Below, piece after piece: positions 52,944 to 62,167 of a stretch of DNA of 64,000 nucleotides. Location of the stretch: assembly GCF_001424485.1 (NCBI RefSeq), contig NZ_LMQC01000002.1, forward strand, positions 2,387-66,386, written 5' to 3'. The position numbers and the translations under genes were made by a program. Each line of letters begins with the position of its first letter. Positions within the stretch are counted from its first letter, which is position 1. The DNA comes from Modestobacter sp. Leaf380. GTDB lineage: Bacteria > Actinomycetota > Actinomycetes > Mycobacteriales > Geodermatophilaceae. The notes beneath the pieces are model-generated. The model was not told where the DNA came from. It saw only the letters and a list, made by a program, of their open reading frames with translations, and did not search any database.

Positions 52944-54547
52944 CGGGGACCCGTCGAGGACAGCTGGACCGCCGGCGCCGGGCGCCCGGCGTCGGCCGGC
53001 CGGAGGGTGACGGTGACCCGGGCCCCGCCCAGGGGCGACCGGGAGAGCACCGCGGACCCCGACCGGCGTTCGGCCAGCCGGGCGACGAGGGCCAGCCCGA
53101 TGCCCCGCCCGTGCGCGCCGCGGTGGGCCTTGGTGCTGACCCCGGTCTGGAAGACCCGGTCGCCCAGGTGCTCGGGCACGCCGGGGCCGTCGTCGTCGAC
53201 GCGCACCACCGTCTGCTCCTGGTCCTGCCGCACCTCCAGCTCCACCCGCCCACCGGGGCCGACGGCGTCCGCGGCGTTGTCCAGCAGGTTGCCCAGCACG
53301 GTGAGGACGTCGTCGTCGGGGACGCCCACCCGGCTGGCGGGGTGCACGTGCAGGCGCGCCCCGCGCTCCCGGACGACGGCGGCCTTGGCCAGCACCAGGG
53401 CCGCGGTGCCGACGTCCCGGACGGCGACCAGCTCGTCGGCCCGCAGCAGCCCGCCGCCACCGCCGATGCGCTCGATGTAGGCGCTGGCCTGCGCGGGCTC
53501 GTCGAGCTCGATGAGGCCCTGCAGGACGTGCAGCTGGTTGCTGAACTCGTGCGCCTGGGCCCGCAGGGTGGCCGTCAGGCTCCGCTGGTCGTCCAGCTCG
53601 CGGACGGCGCTGGAGATCTCGGTGCGGTCCCGCAGGGTGAGCACCCGGGCGACCTGCCGGTCGCCGACCACGGCGTTGCTGCGGCTGGCCAGCAGCAGCC
53701 GCTCGCCCACCAGCAGCGGCTCGTCCACGACGTCGTCGGCCCCGGTCAGCAGGTCGACGACCGCGGGGTCCAGCGCCTGGTCGGCCGCGAGCCCGGTGAG
53801 CTCGGCGTCGGTGTCCAGCAGCCGGAGGGCCTCGTCGTTGACCAGCACGACCCGGCCGTCGGCGTCGACGGCGATGACGCCCTCGCGGATGCCGTGCAGC
53901 ATCGCCTCCCGGGTCTGCAGCAGGTGCGCGATCTCGTCGGGTTCCAGGCCGTAGATGCGCCGGCGGACGGTACGCGCGACGAGCAGGGAGGCCAGCACCC
54001 CGGCCAGTGCCGCCCCGGTCATCCAGGCCACGAGCATGGGGACGTCCTCCTGGAGGTCCTCCTGCAGGGCGGTCTCCAGGATGCCGACGGAGGCGGCCCC
54101 GATGACCCGGCCCGAGGCGTCCCGGACCGGGACCTTGGCCCGCAGCGAGACCCCGAGCGTGCCGGTCTCGGTGCCCACGAAGGTCTCCCCGGCCAGGGTG
54201 CCGCTGGGGTCGGTGGACACCCGCTGCCCGATGCGGTCGGGGTCGGGGTGGCTGTAGCGCACCCCGTTGACGTCGGTCATCACCACGAACGTCATGCCGG
54301 AGGCCTCGCGCAGCAGCTCGGCCAGTGGCTGGAGGGTGAGGGCGGGGTCGGGTGCGGCGTAGGCGTCGATGACGCTGGGGAGTCGGGCGGTGGACTGCGC
54401 CACGGTGAGCACCTGCTGGCGGTAGGCGTCCCGGATCTGTCGTTCCTGCAGCTGGACGGCGAGGGTGCCGGCCAGCACCACGGTCACCACGACGATCGCC
54501 ACCTGGAGGAGCACCAGCTGGGACCGCAGGGTCAGGGAACGCCGCAC
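52940..54547 (-). CDS. Sensor histidine kinase, CitA/DcuS type
   Basis: 535 residues. Membrane helix 1 at 10-32; periplasmic PAS-like citrate/dicarboxylate sensor at about 35-165 ('MTDVNGVRYSHPDPDRIG'); helix 2 at 171-191; cytoplasmic PAS at about 205-310. The phosphorylated His333 is in 'AQAHEFSNQLHVLQGL', the CitA/DcuS form. An ATPase domain has 'NLLDNAADAV' (N-box), 'DDDGPGVPE' and 'GRGIGLALV'. Start is uncertain: GTG at 54547 gives the usual short N-terminus, while an in-frame GTG at 54628 would add 27 residues. Confidence 0.9.
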   Translation of the reverse strand: MRRSLTLRSQLVLLQVAIVVVTVVLAGTLAVQLQERQIRDAYRQQVLTVAQSTARLPSVIDAYAAPDPALTLQPLAELLREASGMTFVVMTDVNGVRYSHPDPDRIGQRVSTDPSGTLAGETFVGTETGTLGVSLRAKVPVRDASGRVIGAASVGILETALQEDLQEDVPMLVAWMTGAALAGVLASLLVARTVRRRIYGLEPDEIAHLLQTREAMLHGIREGVIAVDADGRVVLVNDEALRLLDTDAELTGLAADQALDPAVVDLLTGADDVVDEPLLVGERLLLASRSNAVVGDRQVARVLTLRDRTEISSAVRELDDQRSLTATLRAQAHEFSNQLHVLQGLIELDEPAQASAYIERIGGGGGLLRADELVAVRDVGTAALVLAKAAVVRERGARLHVHPASRVGVPDDDVLTVLGNLLDNAADAVGPGGRVELEVRQDQEQTVVRVDDDGPGVPEHLGDRVFQTGVSTKAHRGAHGRGIGLALVARLAERRSGSAVLSRSPLGGARVTVTLRPADAGRPAPAVQLSSTGPR

Positions 54548-54570
54548 GAGTCGGGAGTGTGCACCACTGC

Positions 54571-54590
54571 AGAGTGACCAAATCGACCAA
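54571..54590 (+). promoter_or_regulatory. AT-richer direct repeat, possible CitB-type binding site
   Basis: GACCAA at 54576-54581 and again at 54585-54590 (period 9) in a locally AT-rich stretch between the divergent kinase and tctC genes. Direct repeats of this kind are typical response-regulator sites. Weak evidence. Confidence 0.35.
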
Positions 54591-54691
54591 TGTGTCCTCA
54601 ACCACCAGAAACGCGTGACAGCCACCACCCCCGCCTAGCTTTCCCGTCGACCGAGCCGCTGTGTCGCGGCTCACCTCGACGAGGAGGACTC

Positions 54692-55729
54692 GTGTCCCGC
54701 TCCACGCTCCCCAAGCACCCCCGCCGTACCCGCACCGCCCGTCTCGTCGCCGCCGCCGGCGCGACCGCCCTGCTGCTCACCGCCTGTGGCACCACCTCCG
54801 GCACCTCCGGCGGCGGCTCGGCCGACGCCGAGGGCGGCGCGGAGCCCATCGCCCGCCTCCAGGTCATGGCCCCGGCCGACCCGGGCGGCGGCTGGGACTC
54901 CAGTGCCCGCGCGCTGGCCGCGGCCATGGAGGAGGAGGGCCTGGCCGACTCGGTCAGCGTCACCAACGTCGGCGGCGCCGGCGGCACCGTGGGTCTGGCC
55001 GAGCTCGCCGACGAGCGCAGCGAGGACTTCCTGATGGTCATGGGCCTGGTCATGGTCGGGGCCATCGAGACCAACGACTCGCAGGCCACCCTGGCCGACA
55101 CCACGCCGCTGGCCCGGATCACCGCCGAGGACGAGATCGTCGTCGTCCCCGCCGAGTCCCCGTACGAGACCATCGAGGACCTCGTCGCCGACATGCAGGA
55201 CAACGGCCGCGACGTCTCCATCGCCGGTGGTTCGGCCGGCGGCACCGACAACATCCTGGCCGGACTCATCGCCCAGGCCGGCGACGTGCCGATCAGCGAC
55301 CTGAACTACGTGCCCTTCTCCGGTGGTGGCGAGTCGCTGGCCGCGTTGCTGGGCAACAACGTCTCCGCCGGCATCTCCGGGGTCAGCGAGTACGCCGAGC
55401 AGATCGAGGCGGGCACGCTGCGCGCCCTCGCCGTCTCCGGTGACGAGCGGGTCGAGGGCATCGACGCCCCGACCCTCACCGAGGCCGGCTACGACGTCGA
55501 GCTGTCGAACTGGCGTGGCGTGGTGGCCCCGCCGAACATCAGCGACGAGGCCCGCGAGCGCCTGCTCGCCGTGATCGAGGCGACCGTCGAGAGCCCCGCG
55601 TGGGCCGAGGCGCTGGAGACCAACGGCTGGGAGGACACCTACCTGGCCGGCGAGGAGTTCGAGACCTTCCTCGACGAGGAGCAGGCCCGGATCTCCGACG
55701 TCCTGGACGAGCTGGGTCTCACCCAGTGA
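54692..55729 (+). CDS. tctC: Tripartite tricarboxylate transporter binding protein
   Basis: 345 residues. A lipoprotein signal runs to the lipobox LLTAC with Cys32. The mature protein is of the TctC/Bug family ('LQVMAPADPGGGWDSSARALAAAMEEEGL', 'VTNVGGAGGTVGLAEL', 'AGGSAGGTDNILAGLIA'). It captures a tricarboxylate or similar acid outside the cell for the TctAB carrier. GAGGAGG lies just before the GTG at 54692. First gene of tctCBA, divergent from the sensor kinase. Confidence 0.92.
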   Translation: MSRSTLPKHPRRTRTARLVAAAGATALLLTACGTTSGTSGGGSADAEGGAEPIARLQVMAPADPGGGWDSSARALAAAMEEEGLADSVSVTNVGGAGGTVGLAELADERSEDFLMVMGLVMVGAIETNDSQATLADTTPLARITAEDEIVVVPAESPYETIEDLVADMQDNGRDVSIAGGSAGGTDNILAGLIAQAGDVPISDLNYVPFSGGGESLAALLGNNVSAGISGVSEYAEQIEAGTLRALAVSGDERVEGIDAPTLTEAGYDVELSNWRGVVAPPNISDEARERLLAVIEATVESPAWAEALETNGWEDTYLAGEEFETFLDEEQARISDVLDELGLTQ

Positions 55730-56259
55730 CCCACGCTCTCCCGGAGCAGGCCCCGGCCGCGCCCGAGCGCGCCCGGGTCTGGCCCGAGTACGCCTTCCCC
55801 GCGGGTCTGCTCGCGCTGGGCGTCTTCACCCTCGTCGACGCCGCCACCATCGCGGTGCCGGTCTCGACCAACACCGTCGGCCCCCGGGTCTTCCCCTACG
55901 CGGTCGGGGCGCTGCTCGTCCTGGCCGCGGTCCTCGTCGGGCTCGGCGTCCGCCGCGGTGAGCGGGCCGAGATCGAGGACGGCGAGGACGTCGACACCAC
56001 CGCCGCCACCGACTGGCCCACCGTGGCCAAGGTGGCCGCGGCCTTCATCGCCCTGGTCGTGCTCGTCGAGCCGGCCGGCTTCCCGATCGCCGCGACCGTG
56101 CTCTTCGGTGCGGTGGCCTGGTCCCTCGGGGCCCGACCGCTGCTCCGCCCCGTCCTCGTGGGGGCCCTCATCGCGGTGACCCTCCACGTCCTCTTCACCC
56201 AGGTGCTCGGCGTGTTCCTGCCCGCCGGCCCGCTCGAGGGAGTGCCCGGCTTTGGGTGA
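55726..56259 (+). CDS. tctB: Tripartite tricarboxylate transporter small membrane subunit
   Basis: 177 residues with four hydrophobic helices and the TctB N-terminal pattern ('[16 protein letters not shown]', '[23 protein letters not shown]'). The GTG at 55726 overlaps the tctC stop in a GTGA, and its end overlaps tctA by eight bases. It assists the large subunit TctA in sodium/proton-driven uptake. Confidence 0.88.
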   Translation: MTHALPEQAPAAPERARVWPEYAFPAGLLALGVFTLVDAATIAVPVSTNTVGPRVFPYAVGALLVLAAVLVGLGVRRGERAEIEDGEDVDTTAATDWPTVAKVAAAFIALVVLVEPAGFPIAATVLFGAVAWSLGARPLLRPVLVGALIAVTLHVLFTQVLGVFLPAGPLEGVPGFG

Positions 56260-57910
56260 CATCGGCCTGCTCATGGACGGCTTCGCCAACGCGCTGCAGC
56301 CGATCTACCTCGTCTACGCCCTGATCGGCGTCACGCTGGGCACCGCGGTCGGCGTGCTGCCCGGCATCGGCCCGGCCATGACAGTGGCCCTGCTGCTGCC
56401 GTTGACCCTGACGCTGGAGCCCACCGCGGCGTTCATCATGTTCGCCGGGATCTACTACGGCGGCATGTACGGCGGGTCGACGACGTCGATCCTGCTCAAC
56501 ACCCCCGGTGAGTCCGCCTCGATCGTCACCGCACTCGAGGGCAACCGGATGGCCAAGGCCGGGCGGGGGGCCGCGGCACTGGCCACGGCCGCCGTCGGCT
56601 CCTTCGTCGCCGGCACGATCGCCACGATGCTGCTGACCCTGGTGGCGCCCACCGTGGCGCGGCTGGCCGTCCAGCTGTCCCCGGCGGACTTCGTGGCGCT
56701 GATGGTCGTCGCCTTCCTGACCGTGGCCGCCATGCTGGGCACCTCGCCCAGCCGCGGCCTGGCCTCGCTGGGACTGGGCCTGTTCCTCGGCCTGGTGGGC
56801 ACCGACAGCCTCACCGCCCAGCAGCGCTTCACCTTCGGCATCCCGGCCCTGGCCGACGGCATCGAGGTGGTCGTGGTGGCGGTCGGCGTCTTCGCCGTCG
56901 GCGAGACCCTCTTCGTCGCGGCTCGCCTGCGCCGGGGCCCCGTCCCGGTGATCCCGGTCAGCGGGTCGTGGATGACCCGCGAGGACTTCCGCCGGTCCTG
57001 GCCGGCCTGGTTGCGCGGGACGGCCATCGGCTTCCCGGTCGGGACGATCCCCGCCGGTGGCGCCGACGTCTCGACGTTCCTGTCCTACTCCGCGGAGCGC
57101 AAGCTCTCCAAGCGGAAGTCGGAGTTCGGCAAGGGCGCCATCGAGGGCGTCGCCGGTCCCGAGGCCGCCAACAACGCGGCCGCGGCCGGGGTGCTGGTGC
57201 CGCTGCTGACGCTGGGCATCCCGACGTCGGCGACGGCGGCGGTCATCCTGGCCGCCTTCAACAGCTACGGCATCCGTCCGGGCCCGCTGCTCTTCGAGAA
57301 CGAGCCCGAGCTGATCTGGGCGCTCATCGCCAGCCTGTACATCGGCAACGTGATGCTGCTGGTGCTCAACCTGCCGCTGGTCGGGCTCTGGGTGCGCCTG
57401 CTGCAGATCCCCCGTCCCTACCTGTACGCGGGCATCCTCACCTTCGCCGCGCTGGGGAGCTACGCCGTCGGTGCGTCGACGACCGACCTGGTGCTGCTCG
57501 GGCTGCTCGGCCTGCTGGGTTGGGCGATGCGGGTCTTCGGCTACCCGATCGCCCCGGCGGTGATCGGCCTGATCCTCGGCCCGATCGCCGAGGAGCAGTT
57601 CCGACGGGCGATGCAGATCAGTCAGGGCGACCCCACGGCGCTGGTGACCAGCCCGTTCGCGGCCATCACGTACTCGGTGCTGATCGGGCTGTTCGCGCTG
57701 TCCTGGTGGCTGCGCCGCCGGCAGAGCCGGCTGGCCGCCGAGGTCCTGGGCGACGACGACGTCGTCCCCGCGACCGAGGCCCTGCCCGCCGGTGAGGTCG
57801 TCGACCGGGAGGGCAGCGGGGAGCCCCAGCCCACCGGCGTCCTCCCGGTGGCCCTGCTCGACCCCCCGGCCGGGACGACCCCGGACGACGAGAGAGGAGA
57901 CCGACGGTGA
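56252..57910 (+). CDS. tctA: Tripartite tricarboxylate transporter large permease
   Basis: 552 residues, about 12 helices. Family signatures: '[23 protein letters not shown]' near 30-52, '[20 protein letters not shown]', and '[30 protein letters not shown]'. Start is a TTG at 56252 with GAGGGAG about 10 bases upstream; the next in-frame ATG (56273) lacks a site and would cut into the first helix. The C-terminal 70 residues after the last helix are longer and more acidic than usual. Overlaps the universal stress protein gene by four bases. Confidence 0.92.
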   Translation: MGDIGLLMDGFANALQPIYLVYALIGVTLGTAVGVLPGIGPAMTVALLLPLTLTLEPTAAFIMFAGIYYGGMYGGSTTSILLNTPGESASIVTALEGNRMAKAGRGAAALATAAVGSFVAGTIATMLLTLVAPTVARLAVQLSPADFVALMVVAFLTVAAMLGTSPSRGLASLGLGLFLGLVGTDSLTAQQRFTFGIPALADGIEVVVVAVGVFAVGETLFVAARLRRGPVPVIPVSGSWMTREDFRRSWPAWLRGTAIGFPVGTIPAGGADVSTFLSYSAERKLSKRKSEFGKGAIEGVAGPEAANNAAAAGVLVPLLTLGIPTSATAAVILAAFNSYGIRPGPLLFENEPELIWALIASLYIGNVMLLVLNLPLVGLWVRLLQIPRPYLYAGILTFAALGSYAVGASTTDLVLLGLLGLLGWAMRVFGYPIAPAVIGLILGPIAEEQFRRAMQISQGDPTALVTSPFAAITYSVLIGLFALSWWLRRRQSRLAAEVLGDDDVVPATEALPAGEVVDREGSGEPQPTGVLPVALLDPPAGTTPDDERGDRR

Positions 57911-58296
57911 CCGTCGTCGTCGGCTACACGCCGCGGCCGCAGGGCCGGGCCGCGCTCCGGGTCGGCATCGCCGAGGCGCGGGCGCGCGGGGAGGACCTGT
58001 ACGTGCTCAACGTGTCCTCGGGTGCCTCGCTGTCGGACCCGACGTACGCCACGGAGGAGCAGTGGGCCGAGGTGGTCGAGGAGCTGCGCGCGTCCGGGGT
58101 GGAGCACCGGGCCGAGCGGCACGTCGACGGGCGCGGCGGCGCCGAGGAGGTCACCCGGGCCGCGGCCGAGCACGACGCGACCCTGGTCGTCATCGGCATC
58201 CGGCACCGCACCGCCACGGGCAAGATGCTCTTCGGCAGCGATGCCCAGCGGATCCTGCTGGACGTGGACTGCCCGGTCCTCGCGGTCAAGGCCTGA
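57907..58296 (+). CDS. Universal stress protein (UspA family)
   Basis: 129 residues. The fold is evident: '[34 protein letters not shown]' at the N-terminus and the ATP-binding-type '[34 protein letters not shown]' at the end, with G-x2-G-x(9)-G-(S/T)-like spacing. The GTG at 57907 overlaps the tctA stop (GTGA), so it is made together with the transporter. USP genes often close TTT operons; whether it binds and tunes TctA is unknown. Confidence 0.88.
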   Translation: MTVVVGYTPRPQGRAALRVGIAEARARGEDLYVLNVSSGASLSDPTYATEEQWAEVVEELRASGVEHRAERHVDGRGGAEEVTRAAAEHDATLVVIGIRHRTATGKMLFGSDAQRILLDVDCPVLAVKA

Positions 58297-58299
58297 GCA

Positions 58300-58332
58300 C
58301 CCGGCCGGCTCGGTCACCCCGGGCCGGCCGGG
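58300..58332. terminator. Terminator between tct operon and phosphofructokinase
   Basis: 9-bp arms 58300-58308 and 58324-58332 with a 15-base loop, between convergent genes. Weaker than the others in the window. Confidence 0.5.
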
Positions 58333-58339
58333 CCCCGGC

Positions 58340-59674
58340 TCAGACGTGGACCGGCTGCCCCGTCGCCTCGAGCACCGACAGCCACAGGTCACCGCGGGGG
58401 TCGACCTGGTTGCGGGTCCGGGTGACCAGCGGGATCGGCAGGTTGACGAAGCGGCCGTGCCAGCGCCCGGCGACGGCCGCCGTCCGGCCGGCCATGGCGG
58501 CGTGCACGGCGGCCTGGGCCAGCCGGGTGCAGTAGACGGAGTCGTGGCTGTTGGCCGGCACGCTGCGGATGGCGTACCCGGGGTCGACGTAGCGCAGCTG
58601 GAACTGCTTGCCGACCGAGGCCAGGTGCGCGGTGAGCTTGTCGCGCAGCAGGGTGCCGATGTCGTGCAGCTTGGCGTTGCCGGAGGGGTCGGTGGCGCCG
58701 GTGCCCTGGAAGAGCTCCTGCCCGGCGCCCTCGGCGACGACGATCAGCGCGTGGTTCTGCCGGTCCAGGGTGCGTTCCACGTGCGCCAGCACCCCGCGCT
58801 CGCCCTCCAGCGGCATCGAGACCTCGGGGATGAGCACCAGGTCGACGTCGTCGCTGGCCAGTGTGGCGTAGGCGGCGATGAAGCCGGAGTGCCGGCCCAT
58901 CAGCTTCACCAGGCCGACCCCACCGGGGTGCGAGCGCGCCTCGGTCGCGGCCGCGCGGATGGACTCGGCGGCCCGCCCGAACGCGGTCTGGAAGCCGAAG
59001 CTGCGGTCGATCCAGGGGATGTCGTTGTCGATCGTCTTGGGCACCCCGACGACGGCGATGGGCAGCCCACGCCGCTGGGCCTCCTCGGCGATGGTCTGCG
59101 CCCCGCGCAGCGAGCCGTCGCCGCCGATGACGAAGAGCACGTCGATCCGGCGCAGCCGCAGGGTCTCGACCATCACCTTGGGGTCGTGCCCACCGCGGGA
59201 GGTGCCCAGCACGGTGCCGCCCTGCTGGTTGATCCAGCGCACCGACTCCGGGGTCAGGACCATCGGCTCCGCGCCCGAGGGGGTGAGCCCCTGGTAGCCG
59301 TCCCGGAAGCCCAGCACCTGGGTGACCCCGTAGTGCTCGGCGAGCTCGTCGACGAGCCCGCGGATGACGTTGTTGAGCCCCGGGCACAGCCCGCCGCAGG
59401 TGACGATGCCGACCTTGGTGCGCTTGGGGTCGAAGAAGAGCATCCGGCGGGGGCCGCCCGGCTCGAACGTGGGCAGCTCCTCCACCGGGACGCCGCGCTT
59501 CATCGCGACCCCCAGCGTGCCGTCGACGAGGACCCGGTCGTGCTCGCCGACGTAGTGCATCGACTCACCGCGTTCCAGCAGGCCACCGTCGAGCGGGGAG
59601 TGCACGGTCAGCTCGCCCAGCGTGCGCACCGCCAGGTCGGCTGCCGTCAGCTCGAGCTGTTCCACCGTGTCCAC
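58340..59674 (-). CDS. 6-phosphofructokinase, ATP-type long form
   Basis: 444 residues, longer than the 320-340 of E. coli PfkA because of an N-terminal extension of about 85 residues like that of plant-type and 'group III' enzymes. Active-site blocks: 'GIVTCGGLCPGLNNV' at 89-103, GGDGS at 184-188, PKTIDND at 212-218 and MGRHSG at 259-264. Gly in GGDGS favours ATP over pyrophosphate as donor, while Lys in PKTIDND is the plant/PPi-like residue, a combination known for ATP enzymes of this subgroup. It makes fructose 1,6-bisphosphate. GTG start at 59674. Convergent with the tct operon. Confidence 0.93.
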   Translation of the reverse strand: MDTVEQLELTAADLAVRTLGELTVHSPLDGGLLERGESMHYVGEHDRVLVDGTLGVAMKRGVPVEELPTFEPGGPRRMLFFDPKRTKVGIVTCGGLCPGLNNVIRGLVDELAEHYGVTQVLGFRDGYQGLTPSGAEPMVLTPESVRWINQQGGTVLGTSRGGHDPKVMVETLRLRRIDVLFVIGGDGSLRGAQTIAEEAQRRGLPIAVVGVPKTIDNDIPWIDRSFGFQTAFGRAAESIRAAATEARSHPGGVGLVKLMGRHSGFIAAYATLASDDVDLVLIPEVSMPLEGERGVLAHVERTLDRQNHALIVVAEGAGQELFQGTGATDPSGNAKLHDIGTLLRDKLTAHLASVGKQFQLRYVDPGYAIRSVPANSHDSVYCTRLAQAAVHAAMAGRTAAVAGRWHGRFVNLPIPLVTRTRNQVDPRGDLWLSVLEATGQPVHV

Positions 59675-59803
59675 GGTGCCAGTCTGCCCGGCGACCAGCC
59701 TCCTGTGACACCCGCCTCGCCCGTGACCTGCACGAACGAGGTGGACGTCCCAGACGTCTGACCCGCTGGTGGGCGTCCGCGGCGCGCCTCGCCGACGGGC
59801 TGC

Positions 59804-60490
59804 TCAGGCCCCCGGGGACGGCGTCGGTGGCCACCCGTCCTCGAGGTCGGCCAGCGTCCGCCCGGACAGCGAGGCCCACGTGCGGACGACGGGCCGCTCG
59901 TCCGGGCCGGCGCCGCCCAGGCGCACCACGCGGCAGCCCGCCGCGACCGCCGACTCGGTCCCCGGGGCGGAGTCCTCCACGGCGGTGCACCGCTCCGGCG
60001 ACCGGCCCAGCAGGCGGGCGGCGAGCAGGTAGGGCTCGGGGTCGGGCTTGGGGTGGGCGACGTCGTCGCCGGTGACCACCACGTCGAAGAGGGCGCCACC
60101 GGAGGCCTCGGCCGCCGCGGCCGCGACGGCGTCGGCGATGGCGGCGGGGGAGGAGGTGACCAGTGCGGTCGCGTGGCCGGCCGTCCGGCACTCCTGCACC
60201 AGCTCCAGGGCGCCCGGCATCCAGGGGACGCCCCGGGCCACCTCGCCGGCCACCGCGCCGACGAGGACGGCGAGGACCTCCTGCGGGGTCATCGCCACCC
60301 CGGCCCGGGTGAGGGCCGCCGCCGTCCGGGCCGGGCTCTGCCCCACCGTGGCCGCGCTCTCCGCCGGCCCCCAGGTGACGCCGTGGGCGCGTGCCAGCTG
60401 CTGCTCGGCCGCCGCCCAGGAGGGCTCGGTGTCCACGAGCGTCCCGTCCATGTCCCACAGGAACGCCGTCCCGGTGCTGCTCACGCGCAT
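59804..60490 (-). CDS. HAD superfamily hydrolase (beta-phosphoglucomutase-like)
   Basis: 228 residues. Motif I 'LWDMDGTLVDTEP' (Asp13 nucleophile, Asp15), motif II 'ALVTSS', motif III Lys in 'HPKPDPEPY', and motif IV 'AVEDSAPG', with a helical cap typical of subfamily IA. It should dephosphorylate or isomerise a sugar phosphate. It is divergent from the ribose-type ABC transporter with paired operators between, so it probably acts on the phosphorylated form of that transported sugar. ATG at 60490; GTG 60484 in frame is an alternative, and neither has a good ribosome site. Confidence 0.9.
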   Translation of the reverse strand: MRVSSTGTAFLWDMDGTLVDTEPSWAAAEQQLARAHGVTWGPAESAATVGQSPARTAAALTRAGVAMTPQEVLAVLVGAVAGEVARGVPWMPGALELVQECRTAGHATALVTSSPAAIADAVAAAAAEASGGALFDVVVTGDDVAHPKPDPEPYLLAARLLGRSPERCTAVEDSAPGTESAVAAGCRVVRLGGAGPDERPVVRTWASLSGRTLADLEDGWPPTPSPGA

Positions 60491-60510
60491 GGAGGGACGG
60501 TACGCCCTGC

Positions 60511-60523
60511 GTAGCGAGACTAC
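60511..60523. promoter_or_regulatory. Operator half of the sugar-transport divergon (near HAD gene)
   Basis: GTAGCGAGACTAC, arms GTAG...CTAC. It lies 20 bases upstream of the HAD start and resembles the perfect site at 60595-60607; centres are 84 bases apart, about eight helical turns. Confidence 0.55.
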
Positions 60524-60561
60524 GTCCGGCACTCCACGACAGGCCTCCAGGGCCACCCTCC

Positions 60562-60607
60562 TTGCGGTTTGTGGCGCGCGACACCTATCGTTAGGTAGTC
60601 CGACTAC
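60562..60607 (+). promoter_or_regulatory. Promoter and operator of the ribose-type ABC operon
   Basis: TTGCGG (60562-60567), 18-base spacer, TATCGT (60586-60591) form a plausible promoter. Just downstream is GTAGTC-C-GACTAC (60595-60607), a perfect 6-bp inverted repeat around a single central base, where a repressor would block transcription. No regulator gene is in the window. Confidence 0.55.
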
Positions 60608-60625
60608 ATCGTGGAGGGAGCATCC

Positions 60626-62167
60626 GTGACCCAGGCACTGCGCGAGCACCCCCAGGGTGCCGCCGTCCCGGCGTTCGCCCTCCGCGGGGTGGGCAAGTCC
60701 TACCCCGGGGTGACCGCCCTGGCCGACATCGACCTCGAGGCCTTCCCCGGGGAGGTGCTGGCCATCTGCGGTGCCAACGGCGCCGGCAAGTCGACGATGG
60801 CCAAGATGATCGCCGGGCAGGAGCAGCCCTCCACCGGCCGGGTGGAGATCGCCGGGCGGTCCACGCCGATCACCAGCCCCGCCGACGCCGAGAGCGCCGG
60901 GGTCCTGCTGATGCACCAGGAGCCGCTGGTCATCGAGGACTTCACCGTGGAGGAGAACGTCTGGCTCCGCCGGATCAGCTCCGCGGGGTCCAACCGCCCC
61001 TGGCGCCGCCTGCGCCGGGGCAGCGACCCGCGCACCCGCGGGGCCCTGGACGCCGTCGGGCTGACCGACGTCTCCCCCGACACCCCGGCCCGCGAGCTGG
61101 GCCCGGGCCCCCGGCAGATGCTGGCCCTGAGCCGCACGCAGGTCGTCGAGCACCGGGTCCTGCTGCTGGACGAGACCACGGCGTCGACCACCGAGGAGCA
61201 CTTCCGCGACGTGCTGGACCTGGTGGACCGGGAACGGGCCGCCGGGGTGTGCGTCGTGTTCGTCTCCCACCGGATGGACGAGGTCTTCGCCATGGCCGAC
61301 CGGATCGCGGTCATGCGCAGCGGCCGGCTGGTCGACGTGCTGCGCACCGCCGACACCACCCCCGGCGCGGTCATCGACCTGATGATCGGGGAGTCGGTGG
61401 CCGCCCTGGAGCCGCTGTCCCTCCCCGTCCGCCCCGACGAGGAGCCGCTGCTGGAGGTCGAGGACCTCGCGGCCGGCTCCGCGCGGGAGGTCACCCTCCG
61501 GGTCGGGCCCGGCGAGGTCGTCGGCGTCTACGGCCTGGTCGGCAGTGGTCGCTCGTCGGTGGCCCGCTCGATCACCGGGCACCAGCCCCGGCTGGCGGGC
61601 CGGGTCCGCCTGCGCGGCCGGGACGTCGACGCCCGCAGCCCGCGGGCCGCACTGCGCGCCGGGCTGGCCTACCTCACCGAGGACCGCCGCCGCGAGGGCT
61701 TCGTCCCCGCCTTCACCAACGGCGAGAACATGACGCTGTCCACCCTGCCGGCCTTCGCCACCCGGGGGGTGCTCCGGGGCGGCGCCGAGCGGCGCCGCGT
61801 CCAGCAGCTGATCGGGGAGTTCCAGGTCAAGGGCGGCCCCCGCACGCTGACCCGGACCCTGTCCGGGGGCAACCAGCAGAAGGTCATCCTCGCCAAGTGG
61901 CTGGAGGCCGCCCCCCAGGTGCTGGTCCTGGACGAGCCGACCAAGGGCATCGACGTCGGTGCCCGCGCCAACATCTACGAGATCGTCCGGGCCCTCGCCG
62001 CGCAGGGGCGCGGCGTCCTCGTCGTCACCAGCGAGGCCGAGGAGGCCCTGGTGCTCTGCAACCGCGTGCTGATCATGCGCGACGGCCGGCTCGTCGACGA
62101 GTTCCGGCCCGCCACCAGCACCACCGACGACCTGATCCGTGCTGCCCTCGGAGGAGACACCGCATGA
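60626..62167 (+). CDS. Sugar ABC transporter ATPase, RbsA/MglA type (two nucleotide-binding domains)
   Basis: 513 residues. Domain 1: Walker A GANGAGKST near 54-62, but its signature reads LGPGPRQ instead of LSxGxxQ, and Walker B is 'LLLDETTAS'. Domain 2: a degenerate Walker A (GLVGSGRSS), as usual in this family, with an intact signature LSGGNQQ and Walker B 'VLVLDEPTKGID'. CUT2 transporters normally use one strong and one weak site; here the N-terminal signature is also altered. GGAGG precedes the GTG at 60626 by about 10 bases. Stop overlaps the permease start (ATGA). Confidence 0.92.
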   Translation: MTQALREHPQGAAVPAFALRGVGKSYPGVTALADIDLEAFPGEVLAICGANGAGKSTMAKMIAGQEQPSTGRVEIAGRSTPITSPADAESAGVLLMHQEPLVIEDFTVEENVWLRRISSAGSNRPWRRLRRGSDPRTRGALDAVGLTDVSPDTPARELGPGPRQMLALSRTQVVEHRVLLLDETTASTTEEHFRDVLDLVDRERAAGVCVVFVSHRMDEVFAMADRIAVMRSGRLVDVLRTADTTPGAVIDLMIGESVAALEPLSLPVRPDEEPLLEVEDLAAGSAREVTLRVGPGEVVGVYGLVGSGRSSVARSITGHQPRLAGRVRLRGRDVDARSPRAALRAGLAYLTEDRRREGFVPAFTNGENMTLSTLPAFATRGVLRGGAERRRVQQLIGEFQVKGGPRTLTRTLSGGNQQKVILAKWLEAAPQVLVLDEPTKGIDVGARANIYEIVRALAAQGRGVLVVTSEAEEALVLCNRVLIMRDGRLVDEFRPATSTTDDLIRAALGGDTA

